Shown here: in pieces, positions 26,186-35,614 of the stretch
Position numbering within the stretch: position 1 is the first letter of the stretch
Layout: every line of letters begins with the position of its first letter
DNA from: Herbaspirillum sp. DW155
GTDB taxonomy: Bacteria; Pseudomonadota; Gammaproteobacteria; Burkholderiales; Burkholderiaceae_D
Reading direction: 5' to 3'
Assembly (NCBI RefSeq): GCF_037076565.1
Contig: NZ_AP029028.1
Location: 5,270,001 to 5,334,000 of the forward strand
DNA: 64,000 nucleotides
Made by a program: the position numbers and the translations under genes
Notes under the pieces: model-generated
Told to the model about the DNA's origin: nothing
Databases searched by the model: none
Seen by the model: the letters and a program-made list of their open reading frames with translations, nothing else

Positions 26186-27679
26186 ATGAAGCCGAAAATC
26201 GTCATTGCACGCATGAATCACGAGACCAATACCTTCTCGCCGATTCCCACACCGCTTGCAGCGTTCACCCCCCAATGGGACCACGCCGCCTACCTTGACC
26301 AGAAGGGTGCGCGCACGGCCATGGGCGCTTTCCTTGCACTGGCCGAACAGATCGGTGCCGAAATCGTCACCCCGCTGGCCGCCTGGGCCAATCCCAGCGC
26401 GGCGGTGGCGGCCGATGCCTATACGGTGATGTGCGATGCCATCGTGCGCGCCGTCGAGGGCGGCTGCGATGCCATCCTCCTCGACCTGCACGGCGCCATG
26501 GTGGCCGAGAACGCCGAGGATGGCGAAGGCACGCTGCTCGAACGCATCCGCCGCATCGCGCCCGATACGCCCATGGCGGTGGCGCTGGACCTGCATGGCA
26601 ACGTCACGCAGAAGATGGTCGCGCATGCCGATGTGATCGTCAGCTTCAAGACCTATCCGCACATCGACATGTATGAAACCGGCGAGCATGCCGGCCGTCT
26701 GCTGCTGGCGCGGTTGCAGGGCAAGTCGCAGCCGCGCATGGCGTGGCGCCAGGTGCCCGTGCTGTCGGCCACGCTGACCAGCAATACCTCGGCCTCGGCC
26801 ATGCAGCGCGCGGTGGAAGCGGCCAAGGCGGCCGAGCAGGAAGCGGGCGTGCTGGCGGTGTCGGTGCTGGCGGGCTTTCCCCTGTCGGATTTCCGCGATG
26901 CGGGGATGTCGGTGGTGGTCGTGACCGAGAACGATGCACCGCTGGCCGAGGCGGTGGCCGAGCGCATCGCCCGGCAGATCTGGGCCGAGCGCGCCGATTT
27001 CGTCTATGACAGCCTGCCCCTGGCCGAGTCGCTGGCGCAGGCCAGGAAATTGAGCCAGGGGCAGGGCCAGGGGCCGGTACTGCTGCTGGATCATAGCGAT
27101 AACGTCATGTCGGGCGGCACCTGCAATACCATGGACGTGCTGGAAGCGGCGCTGCAGGCGGGTCTTGAAGGCATCGCCGTGGGACCGGTGAGCGATCCCG
27201 AGGCGGTCGCGCAGCTGGTCGAAGCCGGTGTGGGTGCCACCGTCACCCTGGCCGTGGGCAACAAGGTCGAGCTGGCCGCGCAGGGCATCCGCAAGACGCC
27301 GCCGGTCTATACCGGCAAGGTCGTGGCCATCACCGATGGCCGCTTTACGGTGACCGGGCCGATCTACACCGGATCGCGCTTGCAGATGGGACGCAGTGTG
27401 CTCTTCGACATCGGCGCAGCGCGCATCGTCATCACCGAGGAGCGGGTCGAGCCTTATGACCTGGGCGTCTTTACCAGCCTGGGCCTGGACCCGGCGCAGC
27501 AGGCATTCCTGATCCTGAAATCGCGCATGTATTGCCGTCCGGTATTTGTGCCCATCAGCCGGGCGCTGGTGGAATGCGACTCCGACAGCGGCGGGCCGAC
27601 CAGTGCCAGTTTCCGGCTGTTCCCCATCAAGAAGGTGCGCCGGCCGATCTATCCCCTGGATGCGGCCATGGGCTGGTAA
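26186..27679 (+). CDS. M81-family metallopeptidase (MlrC-like)
   Basis: 497 residues with the M81 hallmarks ARMNHETNTFSP at the N-terminus, LLDLHGAMVAE and VALDLHGNVT, which supply the zinc ligands, and an MlrC C-terminal domain (LLLDHSDNVMSGGTCNTMDVLEAAL). The founding member cleaves linearised microcystin next to a beta-amino acid; most relatives have unknown substrates and sit beside amidohydrolases and ABC importers, as here. It follows the M20 gene by 37 bases and is probably in the same operon. Confidence 0.9.
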   Translation: MKPKIVIARMNHETNTFSPIPTPLAAFTPQWDHAAYLDQKGARTAMGAFLALAEQIGAEIVTPLAAWANPSAAVAADAYTVMCDAIVRAVEGGCDAILLDLHGAMVAENAEDGEGTLLERIRRIAPDTPMAVALDLHGNVTQKMVAHADVIVSFKTYPHIDMYETGEHAGRLLLARLQGKSQPRMAWRQVPVLSATLTSNTSASAMQRAVEAAKAAEQEAGVLAVSVLAGFPLSDFRDAGMSVVVVTENDAPLAEAVAERIARQIWAERADFVYDSLPLAESLAQARKLSQGQGQGPVLLLDHSDNVMSGGTCNTMDVLEAALQAGLEGIAVGPVSDPEAVAQLVEAGVGATVTLAVGNKVELAAQGIRKTPPVYTGKVVAITDGRFTVTGPIYTGSRLQMGRSVLFDIGAARIVITEERVEPYDLGVFTSLGLDPAQQAFLILKSRMYCRPVFVPISRALVECDSDSGGPTSASFRLFPIKKVRRPIYPLDAAMGW

Positions 27680-27788
27680 GTCCCGCCCAGCGCGGCCCGG
27701 CAGGCGCTTTGCCGTAATACAACAGCGCGTATCAGGACATTCCCTAGTGGTGCTGCACGGGCGCAGGCCTGTGTTAGCCTGCAAGTCA

Positions 27789-27813
27789 GCAATGATGAGC
27801 CATTCATCATTGC
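27789..27813. promoter_or_regulatory. Perfect 10-base inverted repeat upstream of the chemoreceptor gene
   Basis: GCAATGATGA and TCATCATTGC flank a GCCAT spacer, 65 bases before the chemoreceptor start. It could be an operator or a leader hairpin; no T-run follows, so it is not a terminator. Confidence 0.45.
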
Positions 27814-27878
27814 AGCAAGCCCGGCCACGATCACAACAACAAAGCAGCTGCCGGGCACTTCACACAAGGGGAAACCGA

Positions 27879-29474
27879 ATGAAAAACCTCAAGATCGGCG
27901 TGCGCCTGGCCATCGGCTTCATTGCCTTGCTGATGTTGATGGCCGTGATGGTGGGCCTGGGCGTGTGGCGCCTGGGCAGCATTGGGGATGCCACCCACGA
28001 AATGACCCAGATCGCGCTGAAGAAGGAACGCGATGCCGTGCAGTGGCATGCGGCCATCAAGGAAAACGGCGTGCGTACCTTTGCCGTCATGAAAAACGAT
28101 GACGATGCCTTCCAGGCCTACTTCCAGAAGCAGATCGATGCCCAGTCGGCCAAGGTCAGCCAGTTGCAGAAGGATGTCGAAGCGGCCATCAACGACTCGG
28201 AGGAAAAGCGCCTCTTCGAGGAAGTCGGCAAGCTGCGCGCCGCCTATCGCGATATGCGTCAGAAAATCTTCGACATCAAGACGGCCGGCGACGATGCCCG
28301 CGCCCGCGAGATGACCGATACCGTGCTGGTCAAGATGATGGATGACTACGCCAACAGCGTGTTGCGCTACGCCGATTACCAGAAGAAGCAAATCGACGAG
28401 GCCGCCGCCGAGATCAACCGCAATTACCGTTCAGGCCGCACCATGCTGCTGTTGCTGGGCGCCATCGAGATCGTGCTGGGAGCGGCGCTGGCCTGGCTGC
28501 TCACGCGCAGCATCACGCGTCCCCTGAACCAGGCAGTGGCCATTGCCGAGACCGTGGCCGCTGGCGACCTCACTTCACGCATCCAGGCCGACAGGCGCGA
28601 TGAGACCGGCCAGCTGCTGGCGGCGCTGAACTCCATGAATGGCAGCCTGCTGGACATCGTGGGACGGGTGCGTTCCGGCACCGATACCATCAACGTCGCC
28701 TCGCGCGAAATTGCCACCGGCAACCTGGACCTGTCGGCGCGCACCGAGCAGCAGGCCGGCGCTCTGGAAGAGACCGCCTCGGCGATGGAACAGCTGACCT
28801 CCACCGTCAAGCAGAACGCCGACAATGCGCGCCAGGCCAACGAACTGGCGGCCTCGGCCTCGCAAGTGGCCAGCCAGGGCGGCGCGGTGGTAGAGCAGGT
28901 GGTGGCGACGATGGGGCTGATCCATGCCTCGTCGCAGAAGATTGCCGACATCACCAGCGTGATCGATGGCATCGCCTTCCAGACCAATATCCTGGCGCTC
29001 AACGCGGCGGTGGAAGCCGCACGTGCCGGCGAGCAGGGACGCGGCTTTGCGGTGGTGGCCTCGGAAGTGCGTTCGCTGGCGCAGCGTTCGGCATCGGCCG
29101 CCAAGGAGATCAAGCAGCTGATCGAGGATTCGGTGGAAAAGGTGGACGACGGCAGCCGCCTGGTGACCCAGGCCGGCAACACCATGCAGGAAGTGGTGCA
29201 CAGCGTGGCCCGCGTGACCGAGATCGTGCGCGAAATCACGCTGGCCAGCCAGGAACAGAGCGATGGCATCGAACAGGTCAACCTGGCCATCACCCACATC
29301 GATGAAGCCACCCAGCAGAATGCCGCACTGGTGGAAGAAGCCGCGGCGGCGGCCCGTTCCATGCAGGATCAGGCAGCCTCATTGACCGAGGCGGTCAGCG
29401 TGTTTCGCCTTGATACCGCCACGGTAGCGTTACCACCCGCCGGGGTCAGCGCGGCACGTCGCCTTCAACCGTAG
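27879..29474 (+). CDS. Methyl-accepting chemotaxis protein
   Basis: 531 residues. TM1 (8-30), a four-helix-bundle ligand domain of about 150 residues with many Lys and Asp, TM2 (MLLLLGAIEIVLGAALAWLL), a HAMP domain and the cytoplasmic signalling rod. The hairpin tip reads IDGIAFQTNILALNAAVEAA then RAGEQGRGFAVVASEVRSLA. No NWxxF-type tether is present at the C-terminus. AAGGGGAAA precedes the ATG at 27879. Its 3' end overlaps the convergent dioxygenase gene by 29 bases. It may sense the compound taken up by the neighbouring importer; this is inference. Confidence 0.95.
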   Translation: MKNLKIGVRLAIGFIALLMLMAVMVGLGVWRLGSIGDATHEMTQIALKKERDAVQWHAAIKENGVRTFAVMKNDDDAFQAYFQKQIDAQSAKVSQLQKDVEAAINDSEEKRLFEEVGKLRAAYRDMRQKIFDIKTAGDDARAREMTDTVLVKMMDDYANSVLRYADYQKKQIDEAAAEINRNYRSGRTMLLLLGAIEIVLGAALAWLLTRSITRPLNQAVAIAETVAAGDLTSRIQADRRDETGQLLAALNSMNGSLLDIVGRVRSGTDTINVASREIATGNLDLSARTEQQAGALEETASAMEQLTSTVKQNADNARQANELAASASQVASQGGAVVEQVVATMGLIHASSQKIADITSVIDGIAFQTNILALNAAVEAARAGEQGRGFAVVASEVRSLAQRSASAAKEIKQLIEDSVEKVDDGSRLVTQAGNTMQEVVHSVARVTEIVREITLASQEQSDGIEQVNLAITHIDEATQQNAALVEEAAAAARSMQDQAASLTEAVSVFRLDTATVALPPAGVSAARRLQP

Positions 29475-30336
29475 TGCGATAGAGCGTGCGGCGCAGGTGT
29501 TGCGGGGTGATCGCGGCGTAATGCTGGGTGCTGCGGTTGTCCCAGAACACCAGGTCGTTGGACTGCCAGCGGTGGGTGTAGACATTCTCCGGGCGGGTGA
29601 TGTGGGCGTGCAGTTCTTTCAAGAGCGCATCGCTTTCGTCACGCGGGATACCGATGATGTGCGACGTAAACCCTTCGCTCACGAAGAGGATCTTGCGGCC
29701 GCTTTCCGGATGGGTGATGACCACCGGATGCTCCACCGGCGGCACCTCGTCGATCTGCTGCTGCGTCAGCGGCTGGCGCCAGGGCGAGAGCTTGCGCAGG
29801 CGCTCGTAGCGATAGACGTAGGAATGCACGGCGCGCTTGCCTTCGAGCTGGGTCTTGAGCGCTGCGGGAAGGCTGTCCCAGGCGGCGGCGGTATTGGCAT
29901 AGAGCGTATCGCCGCGCTCGGCCGGCAGTTCCTTTGAATGCAGCAGCGCACCCAGGCTGGGCTTGGGCATGTAGGACAGGTCCGAATGCCAGTCCGCGCC
30001 GGCATCGACCAGGCCGATGGGCTTGCCGTTCTCGACCACGTTGGACACGATCAGGATCTCCGGATGCCCGGCCAGGTGGAAGCGGTTGAGCACGTGCACC
30101 TGCAAGGGACCGAAGCGGCGGCTGAAATCGATGTGCTGCTGCGGCGTGATGCGCTGGTCACGGAATACCACCACGCCATGCTCGACCAGCGCGCCACGGA
30201 TGCGGGCCAGCTCGTCGGCAGAGACGGGCAGGTTCAGGTCCAGCCCGATGATTTCCGCACCCAGCGGGGCGTCGAAGGGAAGGATCTCGAATTGTTGACG
30301 GGTCTGCTGCGCGCGTTCCAGTGTGGCGACCGACAT
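29446..30336 (-). CDS. TauD/TfdA-family Fe(II)/2-oxoglutarate dioxygenase
   Basis: 296 residues. The facial-triad ligands are the His and Asp of WHSDLSY and the distal His of THRWQSNDLVFWDNRSTQH, with the 2-oxoglutarate-binding Arg in RRTLYRTTVEG. LGAEIIGLDL near the start and GVVVFRDQRIT match the family. AGGAG lies before ATG 30336. The family hydroxylates taurine, alkylsulfonates, 2,4-D and similar acids; no sulfonate transporter is adjacent, so the substrate is open. Confidence 0.92.
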   Translation of the reverse strand: MSVATLERAQQTRQQFEILPFDAPLGAEIIGLDLNLPVSADELARIRGALVEHGVVVFRDQRITPQQHIDFSRRFGPLQVHVLNRFHLAGHPEILIVSNVVENGKPIGLVDAGADWHSDLSYMPKPSLGALLHSKELPAERGDTLYANTAAAWDSLPAALKTQLEGKRAVHSYVYRYERLRKLSPWRQPLTQQQIDEVPPVEHPVVITHPESGRKILFVSEGFTSHIIGIPRDESDALLKELHAHITRPENVYTHRWQSNDLVFWDNRSTQHYAAITPQHLRRTLYRTTVEGDVPR

Positions 30337-30474
30337 GGGGGCTCCTGTGTATCCGAGGTCAGGCCGGGCCACGCCCGGCTGCCTGCCAAAGGGCTTATTA
30401 CACTCCCCCGGCCACGCTCCAACAAGGAAGAAGAATTCATATCCATATGCGCTGAGCGCGCTAGGCCCTGCCGC

Positions 30475-30480
30475 TACAAT
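30475..30480 (+). promoter_or_regulatory. -10-like hexamer directly before the cupin gene
   Basis: TACAAT ends seven bases before the ATG at 30488. A start of transcription at the usual distance would leave almost no leader, and there is no clear ribosome site. The -35 region is weak. Confidence 0.3.
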
Positions 30481-30487
30481 AGCCGGG

Positions 30488-31423
30488 ATGAAACAGCCCC
30501 TGCCTTTTCCTTCACATGGCCCTGAAACCGCCCATTCCGGGGCAGGCCGCTTGCCGCCCCGTCCCGACTTCACCGGGCTGAGCGCTGCGGAAGTGGCCGC
30601 ACGCAAAGCGGCGCGTGACAAGCGCGATGCCCAGGTACGCGGCGTGGCGTCGGTGGCCGAGATGCGCCAGGCCATCCGCGAAGCCAGCGCCGTGCTGCCC
30701 GCAGTGCAGGAGATCGAGCGCATCGGAGCGCAGAAGACGGCCGCCTTCCGCGCACGGGCGCGCGCCGGCTTGCCCTTCATCATGACCGGCATGGCCAGCC
30801 GCTGGCCGCTGTCGGCGATGTCCATGGAAGACCTGCGCAAGCACTTCGGCCAGTTGCCGGTGCGCGCGCGGGTGGGGGACTACATCAACACCGCCTTCGC
30901 GCCGGACCGGGCCATGCAGGACATGACGCTGGTCGATTACCTGGCGCAGGCGATGGCCGATGAGAGCGGGCTTCCGCCCTATCTGGGCAACCTGGAATTG
31001 CGGGCCTTGAATGCGCTGTGCCAGTGGCCCAACTTCTTCGAGAAGATGGGGCCGCCGCGCTTCTGGATCGGACCGGCCGGCTGCATCACGCCGCTGCATT
31101 GCGACTATGACGACAATGTGTTCGCCCAGGTATGGGGAAAGAAACGCGTCTGGCTGGCGCCGCCGCATCATGACCAGTATCTGTATCCGAAAGAGGCCAA
31201 CGCCATCCTGTTCGGTTCGCCCTTCGACCCCGATCATCCGGACCTGGAGCGCTTCCCGCTGGCGCGTCAGGCGGCGCTGGTGTGCTGCGAAGTGCAGCCG
31301 GGCGAGATGCTCTACATCCCGGCAGGCTGGTACCACCAGGTCAGTTCGCTGACGTTTTCGCTGTCGAGCAATCGCTGGGCGCGCGGGCGGCCATTGGTGT
31401 TGACTGCCGCAGAATCGCCATGA
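30488..31423 (+). CDS. Cupin-like/JmjC-domain protein
   Basis: 311 residues. The second half is a JmjC-type double-stranded beta-helix. Iron ligands are His and Asp of PLHCDYDDN and the His of IPAGWYHQV, with the supporting segments QVWGKKRVWLAPP and FSLSSNRWARG. Such proteins are 2-oxoglutarate-dependent hydroxylases of proteins or small molecules. The N-terminal 60 residues are Ala/Arg-rich and variable. It is divergent from the TauD-type gene, with 151 bases between. Confidence 0.88.
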   Translation: MKQPLPFPSHGPETAHSGAGRLPPRPDFTGLSAAEVAARKAARDKRDAQVRGVASVAEMRQAIREASAVLPAVQEIERIGAQKTAAFRARARAGLPFIMTGMASRWPLSAMSMEDLRKHFGQLPVRARVGDYINTAFAPDRAMQDMTLVDYLAQAMADESGLPPYLGNLELRALNALCQWPNFFEKMGPPRFWIGPAGCITPLHCDYDDNVFAQVWGKKRVWLAPPHHDQYLYPKEANAILFGSPFDPDHPDLERFPLARQAALVCCEVQPGEMLYIPAGWYHQVSSLTFSLSSNRWARGRPLVLTAAESP

Positions 31424-31458
31424 TCGAAACGTTGACGAGATAAACGTCGATCATTTTC
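31420..31458 (+). terminator. Intrinsic terminator overlapping the cupin gene stop
   Basis: ATGATCGA-x-ACGTT pairs with AAACGT-CGATCAT around an eight-base loop and is followed by TTTTC. The stem begins at the stop codon itself. Confidence 0.7.
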
Positions 31459-31700
31459 TAGCTTCCGCTTCTTTTTCTTCCCTTTACGCCTTCCGCAGAT
31501 ATTGGCCCCGCATGATGTGCGGCCTTGCTGCGGCCTGATGCAGACACGCTTCTGCACCTGTTTTCACTTCAACTTCACCAACAGTCCAGATCGCAGCTTC
31601 TTCCTGAAGACCTGACGACGAGGAAAACCGTGAAGTCCCAATCGCAACTCCCACGATCAAGCAGGCGACTCGCTGCGCCGGCACCAGCGACATCAAGCGC
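31424..31700. other. 277-base gap upstream of the type VI module
   Basis: After the cupin terminator the gap holds two small hairpins (CCGCA/TGCGG and TGCAGA/TCTGCA around 31510-31560). A GTG-initiated frame of 27 codons (31630-31713) lies behind GAGGAAAA and overlaps the chaperone start in another frame; whether it is translated is unclear. No vgrG or hcp fragment is recognisable. Confidence 0.4.
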
Positions 31701-32675
31701 ATGGACCACGTGAGCCGCCAAGCGCCAGCAGTGGCTGGCAGCGCTGATGTGCTGATCCAGGTTCTACACCGCCATTTCAGCGCTCATTCGGACAGTCGAT
31801 GCCTGCTGTGGATTAATCCTGTGCTTCAGGATCCCTTTGACGCCGGTGAAGTGGAGCAAGACAGGCGCGTGCGCCTTCCTGTGGCGCATGCCAACTTCGA
31901 CCCGCTGCTGGGCCCCTATCTGGTGATGCTGGATCTGGCGCGCCGTCACGACTCCGATCTGCTGGAACGCAGCGTGCAATGGGCTTGGGCCGACTGGACA
32001 TTGGAGCAGCTACAAAGAATGCGCGGGCATTCGGTATGTGGATGGATCACCTGCTCAGTCAGTGCCGAGGATCTGACCCGACACTGGGCTGCAAGCTGCT
32101 ATCTCCACAGATGGAACGGACTGGACACCTTGCTGCGGTTTCATGACCCCGGAGTGCGCGAATGGCTTTGGCCCATCCTCGATGCGCAGCAACGCCACAC
32201 CTTGCTTGGCCCGGCCCAGGCCATCTGGGCCATCGGCCGGCAACACAGCTTGCTGGTTCAGGACCGTTCTCCAGAAGACCTGTCTGCCATCGACAGCGCG
32301 CCATCCATGATGCGCCTGCAACTGAGTGCCGACCAGTGGGCTGGTGTCAGTGACTTTGCCAACGTCCATGCCGCATGGCTGCAGCTGTGCTCGCAAGACA
32401 GCCTGTGGGCTGACCGGCTCGCCATGCAAGCCGGCTGGCCTCAGCGCACCTTCCACAGTCTGCAACATGCCAGCCGTTACGGTTTGCGCGACGCCCGTTG
32501 CCGCACGCTGTTTGCCAGACACGCGCTGGAGATCGGCATGGACTTCCATCTTGCCCCCTTGCTGGCCCCGGTATGGCTGAAGACGGCGGAGGGCCTGCCC
32601 TATGGACGGGCTCTGGAAGACGTCATCCACGACCGGCCTGACTTGCTGGCAGGGATTTTTCGAAAGGCACTTTGA
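31701..32675 (+). CDS. DUF4123 type VI secretion chaperone/adaptor
   Basis: 324 residues of the DUF4123 (Tap/TEC) kind: LLWINPVLQDPFD near the start, LPVAHANFDPLLGPYLVMLDL, and the helical middle GHSVCGWITCSVSAEDLTRH with HWAASCYLHRWNGLDTLLRFHDP. Such proteins bind a cognate effector and help load it on VgrG. The stop overlaps the effector's ribosome site region, so the two are translated together. The start ATG has a weak ribosome site. Confidence 0.85.
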   Translation: MDHVSRQAPAVAGSADVLIQVLHRHFSAHSDSRCLLWINPVLQDPFDAGEVEQDRRVRLPVAHANFDPLLGPYLVMLDLARRHDSDLLERSVQWAWADWTLEQLQRMRGHSVCGWITCSVSAEDLTRHWAASCYLHRWNGLDTLLRFHDPGVREWLWPILDAQQRHTLLGPAQAIWAIGRQHSLLVQDRSPEDLSAIDSAPSMMRLQLSADQWAGVSDFANVHAAWLQLCSQDSLWADRLAMQAGWPQRTFHSLQHASRYGLRDARCRTLFARHALEIGMDFHLAPLLAPVWLKTAEGLPYGRALEDVIHDRPDLLAGIFRKAL

Positions 32676-32677
32676 TC

Positions 32678-35605
32678 ATGGCTTGTACCAATCCTCAGAA
32701 TCCATCCTGCCCGAACTGCAACAAAAGCGGTCTGGCCATCCTGCCGGTACGCTATTGCGTGGTACCCAAGGAGGTTGATGCATTTGTCCCCGCTCCGTTG
32801 GGCAACAAGGTCTTGACGGTTCCTTTGCGCAATCACAACTATGCGCTGCGCACCTTGAGACAGGGTTTCCTCTATCTCTTCCACGAGAAGCATCCCAGCG
32901 GCAGCCACATCAAATGGGAAGTCTATGCGGTCTCCGAGGCCGGCACGCTATGGAAGATGCCATCTGCGGGCGCCATCAGGCTGGTCGGCGAGGAACCCCA
33001 GTGTGCGCGCAATGGGCACAATCTCCCGGCATCGGTCATCACGATCGAAGAGCCGCAACACTGCAAGCGAGTCTGGCTGGCGTTTTCCGAGCATATATGG
33101 AGCGCGGAGACACTGGCCGACTTTGAACGTGACGTCAAACTCCGTGATCGCCGGATGCAGTGCTTGGAGCCAGCGACCTGGATTGCCGCCGGCGGCTATC
33201 GCCACGGGCTTGCCGCGAGCAAACGCAACATCGAGCAGATATTGGAATATCGCCCGCGGTATGACGCTGGCACGCTCAACAGAAGCGGCATGAGAAACAT
33301 CAGCAAGCCGGCCAAGGATGGCAGCTATTTCAAGGAGGTACTCACGCGGGAAAGCACCGTCCATGTCTCCTTTGCCCGTGCGGACCAGAGTGAGACCGTC
33401 GCCAGCCTGATGCAGCAGATCGGCAAGCAGGCAAAAGGAAAAGATCATCCGCCCATGATCATGGGGCTGTGGGATGCGGTAGGCATCGTGCATGAGCTCA
33501 ATGGCTATCGCAATGACGTGGTCGGTTGGTCGGAGAAATACGTTGACGAACTGGAGCAGCAGGTCTCGGCGATGATGACCATTGACGGCTTGCGGGAAGT
33601 ACTGGGGGAACGCGCGGCACGAATCCAGGAAGAGGTGCTACAGGCCCAGTCCATCAGGCAACCTGATACTGAGCCAATACGGGCCCGTGCCGCGACTCGT
33701 CCGATGCAGGAGCGGCAGAAGCTTGAGGAGATTTGCGACCTCATCGATGACTTGCGCATGACGGACATTTCCCCTCGGGTCATCGATCCTGGCCATCTGC
33801 TCCACCGCGTCAACCGACTACCTGAACCGCAGCGTAGCGAAGAACTGGCAAAGGTGCGCGTGAAGGCTGACGAACTGGTGCGTGCACGGGGAAGAGCGGG
33901 CCGCGAGAATGTTGCCTACGCGCGTGCCGGTGCATGGAAAAAATATGAAAGCCGGCTGGACAAGCCACTGCTGGAAAAATTCAAGAAGAACTACCAGGCT
34001 TTCCAGGAAGAGGTCGCTCGCATCGCCGAGGAGCGGACGGAAGACCTGGTGCGCTGGCTGGAATCGAAGAGTCTGCTGGACGCCTTCAGCGAGTTTCATG
34101 GAAAGAACGTCCATGACGGCATGGTGTTTGACGATCAGGTCGGCCGTGCGCTCTTTGGCATGAACCACAGCCTGGTTGGCCAGCGCAAGATCGCCGCCTG
34201 GGTGGACGACATGCGAGCCACCGAAAGCAATCTGCTATGGCGGGCGATGGCGCTCAATCAGGTCGATGCGATGCGCGAACTCGATGCCTACCTGAAAGAG
34301 GCCATCGCCCACAACGACAAGCGGGTGCTGGCGTCCAGCCTTGGCTGGGACACCGTCTTTCAAAAGAGCCTGAAGTCGGTGGCCGACGTCTACAAGAAGG
34401 CCAACAGCCTCTACGTCGCTAACGACAAGGCGGCCTCCGCCAAAGGGTCGATGGCCTTCGATGTCGCACTCAAGGCGTATCCCACGCGGGGCATCGATCG
34501 TCAGATCATGACGACGGGTGACGCCATCATTCGGCGATTCAGGATCGACAGCGCGCTCGATTATGGGGGCGAGAAAATGATCCAGCACCTCTTGAGCATC
34601 CGGGCACTGGTGGACCCGGCGGACTCGCTGCAACTGATACGGGTGCAATCGAAGGAAGAAGGCATTGCGCGACAGCAGACCATGGAACGGCTGCGCACGG
34701 CCCGGACCTTCCTGATGGAAGACAAGCCGGAGATGAGAACGGTGCAGGCGGAGAAGTTGCGCGCGGCCTGGGAAGGATTCAAGAACAGCGGCACGCACAC
34801 CAATGCCGTCAAGGACATCCGGTTGAACCTGCTGGTCATGTTCATCGAGGGCGGCAACTTTGCCAAGATGATGGGCGAAGTCCTGAAGAAGAACGATAAG
34901 AAAAGCTGGCTGGCGCTGGCCGCTTCAGGCATGACGATTACGGCGGGCCTGTTCGATATCACAGCGACGCTGGTGAAAGGGATTGCGCAGGACGCGGCAG
35001 GTGATTTTGACAAGGGCGCTTCGCTCTGGAGCTATCAGCGGTTGAAGTTGGCGGGGGGGTTGTTGAGTGCGGGGGGATCGGCGATTGGGGCTTATTTGGA
35101 CTATGAGGAATACAGCAAAGCCTCACATAGAGAGCGTTCAAGTCTAGCTACGCTATATGGACTGAAATTTGCGGGGGGAGCAGCTAACGCGATCATATCG
35201 CTAGCTACTGCCTTAACCTACTCAACACCCTATATCCGCCATTTAACTTCCACGTCGGTTCTTATCCTCACCGCAAAGAAAGTAGGTCAGAAAGAGATCC
35301 CGTTCATTGTTGCAAGAGGTTTACTGATGACAATGGGAGGCTCTCTTTCTATCGCCTTATTCGGTTTGCAGGTTCTGATATGGATTTTCGAAGAGGACGA
35401 GCTGCAAATATGGTGCTCCCTCTGCCCATTTGGAGAGAAACGCGACACCCCCGTTGGGTACGCGTCCCATAGGGAACAAATGCTGGCTCTCAACAAGGCC
35501 CTGGTGGAGCTGGCGCTAGCACCTCCTGCAAAGGAAGAAGACTCCCAAAGAGCTTGGGGAGCACTTGAAGATCCAACATTGGAAGAGTTGCGAATGTATT
35601 TTTGA
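32678..35605 (+). CDS. VasX-like type VI secretion effector, predicted pore former
   Basis: 975 residues. The N-terminus CTNPQNPSCPNCNKSGLAIL followed by PVRYCVVP and YALRTLRQGFLYLFHE is the VasX-type N-terminal region. A long charged, partly coiled-coil middle (about 250-740) follows. Residues 744-901 hold four or five hydrophobic segments (SWLALAASGMTITAGLFDIT, LKLAGGLLSAGGSAIGAYLD, GLKFAGGAANAIISLATALT, LLMTMGGSLSIALFGLQVLI), consistent with a colicin-like membrane-active tip. ATG 32678 fits AAAGG better than the overlapping TTG at 32672. GC content drops inside the gene near 35.09 kb. The target is inferred as the inner membrane of rival bacteria. Confidence 0.88.
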   Translation: MACTNPQNPSCPNCNKSGLAILPVRYCVVPKEVDAFVPAPLGNKVLTVPLRNHNYALRTLRQGFLYLFHEKHPSGSHIKWEVYAVSEAGTLWKMPSAGAIRLVGEEPQCARNGHNLPASVITIEEPQHCKRVWLAFSEHIWSAETLADFERDVKLRDRRMQCLEPATWIAAGGYRHGLAASKRNIEQILEYRPRYDAGTLNRSGMRNISKPAKDGSYFKEVLTRESTVHVSFARADQSETVASLMQQIGKQAKGKDHPPMIMGLWDAVGIVHELNGYRNDVVGWSEKYVDELEQQVSAMMTIDGLREVLGERAARIQEEVLQAQSIRQPDTEPIRARAATRPMQERQKLEEICDLIDDLRMTDISPRVIDPGHLLHRVNRLPEPQRSEELAKVRVKADELVRARGRAGRENVAYARAGAWKKYESRLDKPLLEKFKKNYQAFQEEVARIAEERTEDLVRWLESKSLLDAFSEFHGKNVHDGMVFDDQVGRALFGMNHSLVGQRKIAAWVDDMRATESNLLWRAMALNQVDAMRELDAYLKEAIAHNDKRVLASSLGWDTVFQKSLKSVADVYKKANSLYVANDKAASAKGSMAFDVALKAYPTRGIDRQIMTTGDAIIRRFRIDSALDYGGEKMIQHLLSIRALVDPADSLQLIRVQSKEEGIARQQTMERLRTARTFLMEDKPEMRTVQAEKLRAAWEGFKNSGTHTNAVKDIRLNLLVMFIEGGNFAKMMGEVLKKNDKKSWLALAASGMTITAGLFDITATLVKGIAQDAAGDFDKGASLWSYQRLKLAGGLLSAGGSAIGAYLDYEEYSKASHRERSSLATLYGLKFAGGAANAIISLATALTYSTPYIRHLTSTSVLILTAKKVGQKEIPFIVARGLLMTMGGSLSIALFGLQVLIWIFEEDELQIWCSLCPFGEKRDTPVGYASHREQMLALNKALVELALAPPAKEEDSQRAWGALEDPTLEELRMYF

Positions 35606-35614
35606 AAGACAGAG

